A stretch of DNA of 64,000 nucleotides, from NCBI RefSeq assembly GCF_000732625.1, contig NZ_JPJI01000032.1, forward strand, positions 1,369,180-1,433,179, given 5' to 3'. Each line of letters begins with the position of its first letter. Within the stretch, counting starts at the first letter, position 1. The translations under genes were made by a program, and so were the position numbers. This document shows positions 53,757 through 61,955 of the stretch, piece by piece. This stretch comes from Nonlabens ulvanivorans. GTDB lineage: Bacteria; Bacteroidota; Bacteroidia; Flavobacteriales; Flavobacteriaceae. Under the pieces are notes generated by a model that did not search any database, had not been told where the DNA came from, and saw nothing but the letters and a program-made list of their open reading frames with translations.

Positions 53757-54176
53757 ATGGACAAAGAACAGATACTTGCTAGTTGCAATCAGATATGTAA
53801 AAATACACTTATGGAAACTCTTAAGATTGAGTTTGTTGATGTAGGTGAGGATTTTCTAACAGCTCGCATGCCAGTGACATCGAGAGTTCATCAACCAGAT
53901 GGAGTGTTACACGGTGGTGCTAGCGTCGCTCTAGCAGAATCTGTAGGTAGTGCGGCGAGTTATATTTTTTTGAATACAAAAGAATTTGCAATACGAGGAT
54001 TAGAGATAAGTGCAAATCACACCAAATCAAAAAAGGATGGTGATGTATTTGCGACAGCTCGATTCTTGCATAAAGGTCGAACGACACAGCTTTGGGAAAT
54101 CAGAATAGTGGATGAAGAAGATAGATTGATATCAATCTGTAAGCTTACCACAATCGCTCTAAAAAAAGACTCTTAA
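53757..54176 (+). CDS. PaaI/MenI-like hotdog acyl-CoA thioesterase
   Basis: 139 aa, hotdog fold: VHQPDGVLHGGASVALAESVGS (split over 42-63; the HGG and E-S are the active-site residues) and FLHKGRTTQLWEIRI. It heads the run menF-menD, so the likely substrate is DHNA-CoA (MenI activity in menaquinone synthesis), a role known for this family. Other acyl-CoA substrates are possible. The ATG is at 53757, close behind a -7 box. Confidence 0.82.
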   Translation: MDKEQILASCNQICKNTLMETLKIEFVDVGEDFLTARMPVTSRVHQPDGVLHGGASVALAESVGSAASYIFLNTKEFAIRGLEISANHTKSKKDGDVFATARFLHKGRTTQLWEIRIVDEEDRLISICKLTTIALKKDS

Positions 54177-54195
54177 ACCTTTTAAATTATACCGC

Positions 54196-55272
54196 TTGCG
54201 CCAAAAGTTATTCCAATATTTAAACTTCCTTCTTGAGCAAGACCTTCCGTTTTTGGCACTTAAAATGGCAGGTTCAACTGAGGTAAAAGTAGTTGCTCAA
54301 AATGATCAAACCTGGCATAAAACAACACCTGACAAAGTGGCTTATGCTGTTTTTTCAAAATTTCAAAGCAATGAAAATCAGGTTTATATTCATGCTGATA
54401 AGGTCTTAAACTTTAGGTATGATGTTTCTGCATCACCACCAGAAATTAAACTGTCGATAATTCCAGAAGATGGTAAAAAAGCCTACTTAGAGCTTTTTGA
54501 AAAGGCCATAACGCGATTAGAAAAAAAGCAATTAAGTAAAGTAGTACTTTCCAGAAAACAAGAGTTTGCTATTGAGGATTCTGATCTTACTATTTTTGAG
54601 AGATTGTTAGATACCTATCCAACCGCAAATGGATATTTTTTCTATCATCCACAGGTAGGTAAATGGATGGGTGCAACTCCAGAATTATTGATGAATGCTG
54701 AAAGTGATGGTTTGTATTCAGCACAATCGAGAACTGATGCCATACCGCTTCAAGTTTCTACCATGTCACTAGCAGGTACAGCAGTTGATGATGGTAGTTT
54801 AAATCATGTATGGGGCGATAAGGAAAAAGAAGAACAACAATTAGTAACAGACTTTATCATCTCTCAATTTAAGGAATCTGGTGCAATAGATATTAAACAA
54901 TCACCAGTAGAAACGGTTCAAGCTGGACATCTAATACACTTACGAACTTTTATACAAGCTCGATCTAGTACAAATCAGATAGAACATCTGTTAGGTGCTT
55001 TGCATCCTACACCAGCAGTTTGCGGATTACCTAGAGATGAATCTATGGAGTTTATTGTTAATAACGAAAACTATGATAGAAGTTATTATACAGGCTATTT
55101 AGGGATTGTAAACGGTGCTTCACACCATTACTTTGTTAATTTAAGATGTATGCAACTGGTGGATAAAAAGGCTATTATTTATGTAGGTGGTGGCGTTACA
55201 GCAAAAAGTGATGCTTTGCTAGAATACCAAGAGACTAGGGCAAAGTTGCAAACAATGCATCGATTATTATAA
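54196..55272 (+). CDS. menF: Isochorismate synthase
   Basis: 358 aa in the chorismate-binding family: QLSKVVLSRKQEFAIE (about 113-128), GKWMGATPELL, LAGTAVDDG, the catalytic base region HLRTFIQARSS, LHPTPAVCGLPRDES (about 273-287) and YTGYLGIVNG. Converts chorismate to isochorismate, the entry into menaquinone synthesis. Start is TTG at 54196, 19 bases after the thioesterase stop; the next Met is too far in, past the conserved N-terminal helix. Next gene on the strand is menD. Confidence 0.9.
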   Translation: MRQKLFQYLNFLLEQDLPFLALKMAGSTEVKVVAQNDQTWHKTTPDKVAYAVFSKFQSNENQVYIHADKVLNFRYDVSASPPEIKLSIIPEDGKKAYLELFEKAITRLEKKQLSKVVLSRKQEFAIEDSDLTIFERLLDTYPTANGYFFYHPQVGKWMGATPELLMNAESDGLYSAQSRTDAIPLQVSTMSLAGTAVDDGSLNHVWGDKEKEEQQLVTDFIISQFKESGAIDIKQSPVETVQAGHLIHLRTFIQARSSTNQIEHLLGALHPTPAVCGLPRDESMEFIVNNENYDRSYYTGYLGIVNGASHHYFVNLRCMQLVDKKAIIYVGGGVTAKSDALLEYQETRAKLQTMHRLL

Positions 55273-55467
55273 AATACTTCTAAATGCTGTTTTAAGTAAA
55301 GCACCACGCATTCTTTGTGGGGCAGTAGTTCTAGATGTTTGTGTTTTAGATTGAGAAATTGTTCTTGTAAATGAGTTCTTAACCTTTGTAGCTGTTGAGC
55401 TTACAAATAGTACCGATTCATATATTCCTATAAAGGTGTAGAAGATTACAAATTTGAATATTCTCAT
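55267..55467 (-). CDS. Possible small exported or membrane protein
   Basis: 66 aa on the minus strand, overlapping the end of menF by six bases. One N-terminal membrane helix (FKFVIFYTFIGIYESVLFV) is followed by a basic, Ser/Thr-rich tail (KVKNSFTRTISQSKTQTSRT). This layout looks like a real small membrane protein, but no family or terminator supports it. The rest of the 353-base gap to menD holds no other gene, only the menD promoter. Confidence 0.4.
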   Translation of the reverse strand: MRIFKFVIFYTFIGIYESVLFVSSTATKVKNSFTRTISQSKTQTSRTTAPQRMRGALLKTAFRSIL

Positions 55468-55624
55468 AGGTTGGTCAGTTTAAGAGAACTAAAGATGATG
55501 ATTTTATTTTGAATAGCAAAGCGCAATTTTTTGAAAATGACATTTCTATTGTCAAAAGGTCTGTATAAACAGTTGAAGTGACTTATGATATTTGAAATAA
55601 TTGTAATTCATTTAGCACTTCATA

Positions 55625-55656
55625 TTTGAAGATTGTTGATGCCTGCTTTACCTTTG
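55625..55656 (+). promoter_or_regulatory. Promoter of menD, nearly leaderless
   Basis: TTTG (55625-55628), 20-base spacer, TACCTTTG (55649-55656), a full match to the Flavobacterium consensus. The ATG follows at 55662, so the transcript would start at about the start codon. Confidence 0.6.
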
Positions 55657-55661
55657 CTATA

Positions 55662-57332
55662 ATGCTATCAGACATACTTCACGCGCAACAGGTACTACTT
55701 CTTTTTAAAAAAAGAGCAGTGCAACATATCGTTATTTCTCCAGGATCTAGAAATGCACCTCTAACCATAAGTTTTACAAACGATTCTTATTTTAAGTGTT
55801 ATAGTATCGTTGATGAACGGTGTGCATCACACTTTGCAATGGGTATCGCACAGCAATTAAAGCAACCTGTAGCAGTAGTTTGTACTAGTGGTAGTGCATT
55901 GTTAAATTACTATCCTGCTGTTACTGAGGCTTTTTATAGTGAGATTCCATTAATAGTCCTTAGTGCAGATCGTCCACCACATAAAATAGATATAGGTGAT
56001 GGACAAACGATCAGACAGCAACATGTTTATGCTAACCATATTCTTTATGATACACATCTAGAGATGATTAATAGTCTAGATGATCAAGAAGCGATGGCGA
56101 CTAATGAAAGGCTAATCAATAAAGCAATTAATGTCGCCATAACAAATCATGGACCTGTACATATCAATATACCATTTGAAGAACCGCTCTACAATACGGT
56201 AAATGTTCCTAAAGTCGATCCTAAGGTGGTTGATCCTATTATTGAAACTAATGCGAGTATACCATCCTTATTTATAGATAGATGGGAGAAAGCTAATCGT
56301 AAGTTGGTCATTTTATCTACTTTAAATCCTGATGTATTTACTCAAGATCAGTTGAACTTAATAACCAGTGATCCAACAGTGTTGGTAATAAGTGAAGTGA
56401 GTTCTAACATCAGACATGAGAAAATTATATGGGGAATAGATACCCTAATCGCGCCTATTGAAAATGATGAAGATGCTATTGCGCATTTGCAACCTGATAT
56501 GGTCGTTACCATAGGTGGAATGATCGTTTCTAAAAAAATCAAACAATACCTGCGCAGGTTTGAGACACAATATCATTACCACATCGGTAATCGTCGTGCA
56601 TATGATACTTTTTTCAAGTTAGCTGGACACATTAAAACAGCTCCAACACATTGGGTTGATCAATTATCTATAAATGAAACTTCAGATAGTTATAGGGATT
56701 ACTGGCTGCAGTTTTTTAATAATTATCTAATCAAAAGAACGGATTACCTAGCTGCAATACCATGGAGCGATTTTAGAGCCTTCAATTTGATATTTGATAG
56801 TTTGCCTGATGATATCGTTTTGCAATTGGGAAACAGCAGTACAATCAGATATGCGCAGCTTTTCCCTATGAACCCGACGCACACCGTATTTTCTAATCGA
56901 GGAACTAGCGGTATAGATGGTTCTACGAGCACAGCCATAGGAGCTGCTGTTGCTCAAGATAAACCTACTGTATGTATCACAGGTGATTTAAGCTTTTTGT
57001 ACGATAGCAATGCTTTGTGGAATAATTACATTCCAGCAAATTTTAAAATAATTGTTATCAATAATAGTGGTGGCGGAATTTTCCGAATTCTACCTGGTGA
57101 AAAAGATAATCACACCTTTGATACTTATTTTGAAACGACTCACCAGTTAGACGCTAGTCATTTATGTAAAATGTATGATATTAATTATCATAGGGTTGAT
57201 GGAGAAGACGCTTTCGCGAAAGCGTATGAAAAATTCCTGAATGATAATTCAAAACCTCAATTACTAGAAATATTTACACCTAGACTTGAAAATGATACCG
57301 TTCTTCTAGACTACTTTAAATTTCTCAAATAG
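55662..57332 (+). CDS. menD: SEPHCHC synthase MenD
   Basis: 556 aa, a thiamine-diphosphate enzyme: HIVISPGSRNAPL (about 22-34), SIVDERCASHFAMG, VVCTSGSALLNYYPAV, GDGQTIRQ, and the ThDP site GDLSFLYDSNALWNN (about 445-459). Combines isochorismate with 2-oxoglutarate. The ATG at 55662 gives the length expected before ISPGSRNAPL; an in-frame TTG at 55626 lies in the -33 box. Palindrome copy 9 is inside the gene and encodes AFAKA near the C-terminus. Confidence 0.95.
   Translation: MLSDILHAQQVLLLFKKRAVQHIVISPGSRNAPLTISFTNDSYFKCYSIVDERCASHFAMGIAQQLKQPVAVVCTSGSALLNYYPAVTEAFYSEIPLIVLSADRPPHKIDIGDGQTIRQQHVYANHILYDTHLEMINSLDDQEAMATNERLINKAINVAITNHGPVHINIPFEEPLYNTVNVPKVDPKVVDPIIETNASIPSLFIDRWEKANRKLVILSTLNPDVFTQDQLNLITSDPTVLVISEVSSNIRHEKIIWGIDTLIAPIENDEDAIAHLQPDMVVTIGGMIVSKKIKQYLRRFETQYHYHIGNRRAYDTFFKLAGHIKTAPTHWVDQLSINETSDSYRDYWLQFFNNYLIKRTDYLAAIPWSDFRAFNLIFDSLPDDIVLQLGNSSTIRYAQLFPMNPTHTVFSNRGTSGIDGSTSTAIGAAVAQDKPTVCITGDLSFLYDSNALWNNYIPANFKIIVINNSGGGIFRILPGEKDNHTFDTYFETTHQLDASHLCKMYDINYHRVDGEDAFAKAYEKFLNDNSKPQLLEIFTPRLENDTVLLDYFKFLK
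57208..57225. repeat. Iterated palindrome, copy 9, inside menD (perfect, 18 bp)
   Basis: ACGCTTTCGCGAAAGCGT, read in frame as DAFAKAY near the C-terminus of MenD. Confidence 0.95.
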
Positions 57333-57393
57333 AATTTCATCATATCTTATTAATTCTTACATTTAAAGTCTTAACTAATAAACGTAAAATACA

Positions 57394-57729
57394 ATGAGTA
57401 AATTTGATGAAAGAGTAGAGAAGTATACCAAAGCTTACAAAGAAAAAGTAGGTGGTAAACTAGATGAAGAGTTATTGAGAAAAGTAACTAAAGGATTAGG
57501 GCCATCAATCTATAACAAAGATGCTGAAACTGTAAGTGCTGAAAAAAGCGAGATGGAACGTGTGGTGACTAACTACTTGAAGAAAAAATTAGGTCTTTCA
57601 GGTGATAATTTAATGGAGTCTGTAGAGGCTGTTATTGAAAAGTACGGTAAGAGTGAGCGTGCAAAGTATCGCGCTTGTATCTATTACATGCTTTGTGTAC
57701 ACCACGGAAAAGAATCTGTATACAACTAG
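57394..57729 (+). CDS. DUF2853 family protein
   Basis: 111 aa, all helical: MSKFDERVEKYTKAYKEK, RKVTKGLGPSIYNKDAETVS, YLKKKLGL, VIEKYGKSERAKYRACIYYML. Fits the DUF2853 family of unknown function in length and pattern. Follows menD by 61 bases on the same strand and has a strong terminator, so it may end the menaquinone transcript. Confidence 0.85.
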   Translation: MSKFDERVEKYTKAYKEKVGGKLDEELLRKVTKGLGPSIYNKDAETVSAEKSEMERVVTNYLKKKLGLSGDNLMESVEAVIEKYGKSERAKYRACIYYMLCVHHGKESVYN

Positions 57730-57748
57730 AAATTAACTAGTAAACATA

Positions 57749-57784
57749 TAAAATCCCGATGCGTGAGCATCGGGATTTTTTAAT
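57749..57784. terminator. Terminator after DUF2853, probably bidirectional
   Basis: Perfect 12-bp arms AAATCCCGATGC (57751-57762) and GCATCGGGATTT (57767-57778), tetraloop GTGA, T run. The minus-strand 85-aa gene ends at the other side. Confidence 0.95.
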
Positions 57785-58041
57785 TAATTTTCTTTGTATT
57801 CATCATTGAGAATTAAATTTACAACATACCGAACAGCTTCGACTTCAGTTCTAAAATAAGCCAACGTTTCTTTTTTTCCTCGCTCTGTATAATACCACTG
57901 AAAAAGTTCTCCATTCTTTTCCATTCCATAACTTTCATTTATGAAATTGTCAGTAATACTATAGCCAAGAAATGAGTAATTATTGGTATTTATCCATTCC
58001 TCTAAATCTTGTAATGTGAGTATTTCTCTTTTTAAGGTCAT
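57784..58041 (-). CDS. Hypothetical 85-aa protein
   Basis: 85 aa, cytoplasmic, mixed: TLQDLEEWINTNNYSFLGYS, NGELFQWYYTERGKKETL, RYVVNLIL. It looks like a small, folded alpha/beta protein. Its ATG overlaps the stop region of the cytochrome c gene by four bases, so it is the third gene of the sugar dehydrogenase unit. I do not recognise it; its presence downstream of an exported electron-transfer pair is unexplained. Confidence 0.62.
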   Translation of the reverse strand: MTLKREILTLQDLEEWINTNNYSFLGYSITDNFINESYGMEKNGELFQWYYTERGKKETLAYFRTEVEAVRYVVNLILNDEYKEN

Positions 58042-58475
58042 TTCTCTACCGCTTCAACTTCTTCTAGTGTCACCATATCACCACTGTTCCAAGTTTGAAT
58101 AGTATAATTCATCACGTCAACGACTTCATCATTTTCTAGACCTAGTGATAGCATGATATTATCATAGGATTGTCCATTGACTTCAATAGGTCCTTTAAGG
58201 CCGTATTTTACAGCATGGATACTTTCCGTTCGTTTATCTGTCAGCCAGTTTGATGGATTAAGAGGAGGAAAAGCACCTGGAACACCTTTTCCACTAGTCA
58301 TATGACAGGTCACACAATTCTCTCTATAAATTTCTCTACCTCTTGCGACACTTGCTTCTAGAGGTGTTTTTTTAATCTCCTTTTTTTCTACAGGAGCGGC
58401 TGCCCTAGTTTCGTTTTTAGAATTGCCACAACTGGTTAACACCATAAGAGCAACTAGAGTAATTAAATATTTCAT
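58038..58475 (-). CDS. Lipoprotein c-type cytochrome
   Basis: 145 aa with a lipoprotein signal (LTSC, Cys about 16). One heme c site CVTCH (about 55-59), preceded by GREIYRENC; the axial Met is probably in YDNIMLSLG. It starts 1 base after the sugar dehydrogenase stop on the same strand, so it is likely the electron acceptor of that enzyme. Located on the periplasmic face of the outer or inner membrane. Confidence 0.88.
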   Translation of the reverse strand: MKYLITLVALMVLTSCGNSKNETRAAAPVEKKEIKKTPLEASVARGREIYRENCVTCHMTSGKGVPGAFPPLNPSNWLTDKRTESIHAVKYGLKGPIEVNGQSYDNIMLSLGLENDEVVDVMNYTIQTWNSGDMVTLEEVEAVEK

Positions 58476-58476
58476 T

Positions 58477-59676
58477 TTATTTTTTTTCTATTTTAAATAT
58501 TCCTTTTCCTTCGACAGCAATATAAATAAGTCCATCAGGACCTATTTTTACATTGCGCAAGCGACCTATTTTATCGGCAACCTTTTCTCTTTTTGTCACT
58601 CGATTACCGTCCATATAAAGCATTTCAAGATATTGAAATTTTAATGATCCTACTAAGAAGTTACCATTCCATTTTTTATAAGCTGGATTATTAATAATAG
58701 CAAAACCACTAGGTGCAATGCTGGGTACCCAATAGTAAATAGGTTGTTCCATGCCTTCTTTTTCTGTAATGTCAGTAAATGTCGTGCCGCTATAATTAAT
58801 ACCATAGCTTATGACTGGCCAGCCATAGTTCTTTCCAGATTCTATAATGTTAATCTCATCACCACCTTGTGGTCCATGCTCATGTGCTATAATCTTCCCA
58901 GTTACTGGATGAGTCGTCATTCCCTGCGGATTTCTATTTCCATAACTGTAAATAGCAGTTTTAATTCCTATGGTATCAATACCTTTTGTAATCTCTACAA
59001 ATGGATTATCGTCAGGAATGCTGCCATCATCATTAATACGGTAAATTTTACCACAGTCTCTATAAATATCTTGCGGATTCACATCACGGTTACCTCGATC
59101 ACCTATGGAGAAATATAAATGACCTTCTCGATCCCATGTAAATCTGCTACCGAAGTGTTGCCCTTTTTTAGAGTTGGGCATCGCTTTATAAAGGACTTCT
59201 AGGTCTTCTAACTTATTGTTTTTAAGTACAGCTCTAGCGATAGTGGTATTTCCTCCATCGCCACCACCCATTTTTGAAGCATAAGAGATGTAAATGAAGT
59301 TGTTTTTTTCAAATTGTGGATGAACAGTCACGTCTAGTAATCCACCTTGACCACGCAAGTAAACCTCTGGTACACCTTTAATCTCTATGCTTTTTGAACC
59401 ATTGAACTTGTAAAGTCGTCCTTCTTTCTCTGTATAAAGCAAGTCACCATTAGGTAACCAGGTCATTCCCCACGGAATATCGAGGTTTTCAATGATAGGA
59501 GTGATGGTGTAATCTTTCTGGTCATCTATTAATGGAACGTTATCGACTTGTGGTGCATTGTTTTCTGTGGTCGTTGAATTATTTGTGGTGGTAGCTTCGA
59601 CGAGTTGCTGATTATTAGTTTCTTTGCAAGAGACTATGGTTGACAGCAGTATGAGTATCGAAATATATTTTTTCAT
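58477..59676 (-). CDS. PQQ-dependent soluble aldose dehydrogenase (YliI/Asd type), lipoprotein
   Basis: 399 aa from the ATG at 59676 (MKKYISIL), giving a clean lipoprotein signal (IVSC, Cys about 17); the in-frame start at 59733 adds an unlikely N-terminus. GSDH family beta-propeller: DIPWGMTWLPNGDLLYTEK (partly, about 68-86), GQGGLLDVTVHPQF, GQHFGSRF, SYGNRNPQGM and HEHGPQGGDE, YGWPVISYG. Oxidises aldoses in the periplasm with PQQ, electrons going to a cytochrome c such as the adjacent one. PQQ synthesis genes are not in the window. Confidence 0.9.
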   Translation of the reverse strand: MKKYISILILLSTIVSCKETNNQQLVEATTTNNSTTTENNAPQVDNVPLIDDQKDYTITPIIENLDIPWGMTWLPNGDLLYTEKEGRLYKFNGSKSIEIKGVPEVYLRGQGGLLDVTVHPQFEKNNFIYISYASKMGGGDGGNTTIARAVLKNNKLEDLEVLYKAMPNSKKGQHFGSRFTWDREGHLYFSIGDRGNRDVNPQDIYRDCGKIYRINDDGSIPDDNPFVEITKGIDTIGIKTAIYSYGNRNPQGMTTHPVTGKIIAHEHGPQGGDEINIIESGKNYGWPVISYGINYSGTTFTDITEKEGMEQPIYYWVPSIAPSGFAIINNPAYKKWNGNFLVGSLKFQYLEMLYMDGNRVTKREKVADKIGRLRNVKIGPDGLIYIAVEGKGIFKIEKK

Positions 59677-59923
59677 TACGAGTAAGTTTTTTTTAAAAAT
59701 ACTACCGCTTTGTTCTATAAAAGTTAAAAGCATAAAAATTCTTTGATTTTGCTGTTTAAAGATCTTAGGAGATTGTTTTTTAGTATGGTTTTCCTTTTTG
59801 GGTTAATTGTTGAAAATCAGTTTAAACGATTAAAGTCAATACGTTTTAACGATGATTTGTGTGTTTTGGAGGGGTTTTTTGTAAATAGAAAATAGAATAT
59901 ATTAGATTAGTTGAGGTTCATAG

Positions 59924-59931
59924 TATCTTTG
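59924..59931 (+). promoter_or_regulatory. -7 box for the Calx-beta exoprotein
   Basis: TATCTTTG, 28 bases before the ATG at 59960. No good TTG box. The rest of the 283-base gap before it shows nothing else. Confidence 0.45.
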
Positions 59932-59959
59932 CGACGTTATATTTTTAAAAATAACTCTT

Positions 59960-61120
59960 ATGCTAACTAGATTTTTATTTATAGCTTTTCTTGTATTCAA
60001 TCATATAGTTGTTAATTCTCAGGTAGGTGTTGGTACAGATACTCCTGCAAACTCATCTATGTTACATATTAGTGGAACAACTGATGGTATTAACTTTAAA
60101 GGTTTTATGCCTCCTAGAATCCCAAGTGAAGTAGAACGTAATACAATAAACCCTGAAATTGCAGACGCAGGACTGCTTATTTTTTTACAAAGTACAGGTT
60201 GTTTGCAAATATGGACAGGAAGCAATTGGAGAGATATTTATTGTTCTAATAGTATCGTTGATTTTACCAATGCGTCTCAAACTCTATTTGAAGGAGTAGG
60301 TGGTATTGATTTTCAGTTTGATATAGAAGATCCTTCCTCTACGCAGTCACTTACGTTTTTAATTTCAGCTTCAAGTTATACGGATCTTGATGAGTCTACT
60401 GGAGTAACTATTACTATTCCACCGGGTGTTACGTCTTTTACAGCGACAGATGTTTTTACGATAACAGATGACGCAGTAGAAGAAACTTCCGAAGATGTCA
60501 TTTTTACTATTTCTAATCTAACTGGTGGTCAAGGAACACCGAGTATAGGAACAACTAATCCACATACGGTTACTATTGTTGATAATGATACTCAATTATT
60601 AGATCTTTGGATTAATGAGTTTCATTATGATAATAATGGTGTTGATACGAACCAATTTGTAGAATTAGCTGGTATTGCCAATACCAATTTAGGCACTTAT
60701 GAAGTTGCTCTCTACAATGGTTCTGGTAATGCTTATCGTTATTGGAGTAATTCTAATACCTCACTAGCAGATACTAATGGCAATGGTTATGGATTTATTA
60801 CAATAACTATTCCTGAAAATAATAATTTTGAGAATGGTATAGGAGCTATCGCATTGAGCTTGAATGGTTCTGTTGTTCAGTTTATTAGTTATGGCGGTGT
60901 AGTCACAGCTAGTAATAGTAATACTTTTGGAATAAACATCGCTGCGGGAATGACTTCTACAAATATTGGTATACAGCAAACAGGTGATGCTACTTTAGAT
61001 CCTGCGGGAGCATCGCTTCAATTAACAGGTGCAGGAAGAACCTTTGGTGATTTTACTTGGATCAGAACTCAGATGAGTACTCGAGGGGCAGAAAATACTG
61101 GTCAAACTATTTCTAATTAA
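59960..61120 (+). CDS. Exported protein with Calx-beta-like and lamin-tail-like domains
   Basis: 386 aa with a signal peptide (ends about residue 20, VNSQ). N-terminal segment VGVGTDTPANSSMLHISG (about 22-39) resembles the start of phage-tail-fibre-like or Bacteroidota surface proteins, followed by a Calx-beta-like module (about 95-210) and an LTD (lamin-tail) domain opening with LWINEFHYDNNGVD (about 217-230). The C-terminus lacks a T9SS sorting domain, so its route to the surface is unclear. No catalytic motif. Followed by a bidirectional terminator. Confidence 0.75.
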   Translation: MLTRFLFIAFLVFNHIVVNSQVGVGTDTPANSSMLHISGTTDGINFKGFMPPRIPSEVERNTINPEIADAGLLIFLQSTGCLQIWTGSNWRDIYCSNSIVDFTNASQTLFEGVGGIDFQFDIEDPSSTQSLTFLISASSYTDLDESTGVTITIPPGVTSFTATDVFTITDDAVEETSEDVIFTISNLTGGQGTPSIGTTNPHTVTIVDNDTQLLDLWINEFHYDNNGVDTNQFVELAGIANTNLGTYEVALYNGSGNAYRYWSNSNTSLADTNGNGYGFITITIPENNNFENGIGAIALSLNGSVVQFISYGGVVTASNSNTFGINIAAGMTSTNIGIQQTGDATLDPAGASLQLTGAGRTFGDFTWIRTQMSTRGAENTGQTISN

Positions 61121-61143
61121 AAGATTTACTTTTTTTCAATCAT

Positions 61144-61180
61144 AAAAAATCTCTTTTCATAGGAGAAAAGAGATTTTACA
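61144..61180. terminator. Bidirectional terminator
   Basis: Arms AAATCTCTTTTC (61147-61158) and GAAAAGAGATTT (61165-61176), loop ATAGGA. It ends the exoprotein gene on + and the small minus-strand ORFs on -, where the T run is better. Confidence 0.85.
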
Positions 61181-61263
61181 GTTTATGGTTAGTTATAATT
61201 TATGTGATAGGCGAGTGAAGGCTAATTCAAACTAAATCCTAAATGATAAATTAATATAGAGTA

Positions 61264-61386
61264 CTATGCTTGATAAGGTGAAATTCCCCAATCGTCAGTA
61301 GCATTTCCTGTTCTAGGTGTGATTCTGTTACGTGATAACATCGGGAAATCAGAATCAGAGTCGATAAATCTATTAGTAATACGCAT
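61264..61386 (-). CDS. Possible 40-aa protein, second of a tandem pair
   Basis: An ATG-TAG frame on the minus strand encodes a polar peptide with FIDSDSDFPMLSRNRITPR and ends GISPYQA. Codon use looks protein-like and the frame is closed cleanly 87 bases before a terminator. It lies 48 bases downstream of a 37-aa frame on the same strand. Too short for a family call. I do not recognise it. Confidence 0.45.
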   Translation of the reverse strand: MRITNRFIDSDSDFPMLSRNRITPRTGNATDDWGISPYQA

Positions 61387-61434
61387 GATAGTAAGTTTAT
61401 GTGGTTATAATATTAGAGTAGTTAATAGCATGTA

Positions 61435-61548
61435 TTATGCTAATCTGTAACGTCTTTTTGCATTCCAGTTATCGCTGTAAGTTCTGTCTGGACGGAATCT
61501 TTTATTCGTTAATTCAGTGATGGTTTTAAAGGTGTCGCTCGCTTTCAT
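61435..61548 (-). CDS. Possible 37-aa basic protein, first of a tandem pair
   Basis: An ATG-TAA frame encodes a strongly basic peptide: MKASDTFKTITELTNKRF then RPDRTYSDNWNAKRRYRLA. The ordered mix of charged and aromatic residues is unlike random AT-rich frames. It may bind nucleic acid or a ribosome, by composition only. No promoter consensus was found in the 215 bases upstream (61549-61763), which hold no other gene I can see. Confidence 0.45.
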   Translation of the reverse strand: MKASDTFKTITELTNKRFRPDRTYSDNWNAKRRYRLA

Positions 61549-61763
61549 AATAGTTGTTTTTTGTTGTTATGCTTATATGACGACACTTTTTTTAAAATGT
61601 TACACTACTTTGTAAAACATAGTAGTAAAAAATTTATAAAACATTGTTATTTAGGTGATTGTATTGCTAATTTTTTTAGCATTATTTAAGAAAGGAGAAG
61701 ATTATAATCGTCTAATTCACTTTTAAGAGGTGAATTTTACATTTGTTATAATACTATTAGAGT

Positions 61764-61955
61764 ATGATATTGATAATACTTTTATTCTGGATGAGTTGTA
61801 TTTGGTTTTATCGTAAGACAAAACCATATAGGAGAAGAAAAGAATTGATTGCTTTTTGGGTAATGGTCTTTATCCCTGGAATAGGGACTATGTATCACTG
61901 GAGAAGTCGATCCTCTTTTAAGGAACGTATAAATTTGCGAAAAACAAAGAGTTAG
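61764..61955 (+). CDS. Possible 63-aa membrane protein
   Basis: 63 aa with two hydrophobic segments (MILIILLFWMSCIWFY and LIAFWVMVFIPGIGTMYHW) separated by a basic stretch (KTKPYRRRK) and ended by a basic tail. A typical two-helix small membrane protein; a PLDc_N-like arrangement is possible. It converges with the DUF2452 gene with a 4-base overlap. No promoter or family recognised. Confidence 0.5.
   Translation: MILIILLFWMSCIWFYRKTKPYRRRKELIAFWVMVFIPGIGTMYHWRSRSSFKERINLRKTKS

Noticed and set aside
53723-53788. N-terminal extension of the alpha/beta-hydrolase
   Set aside because: Would overlap the divergent thioesterase gene and its promoter box; the ATG at 53722 fits better.
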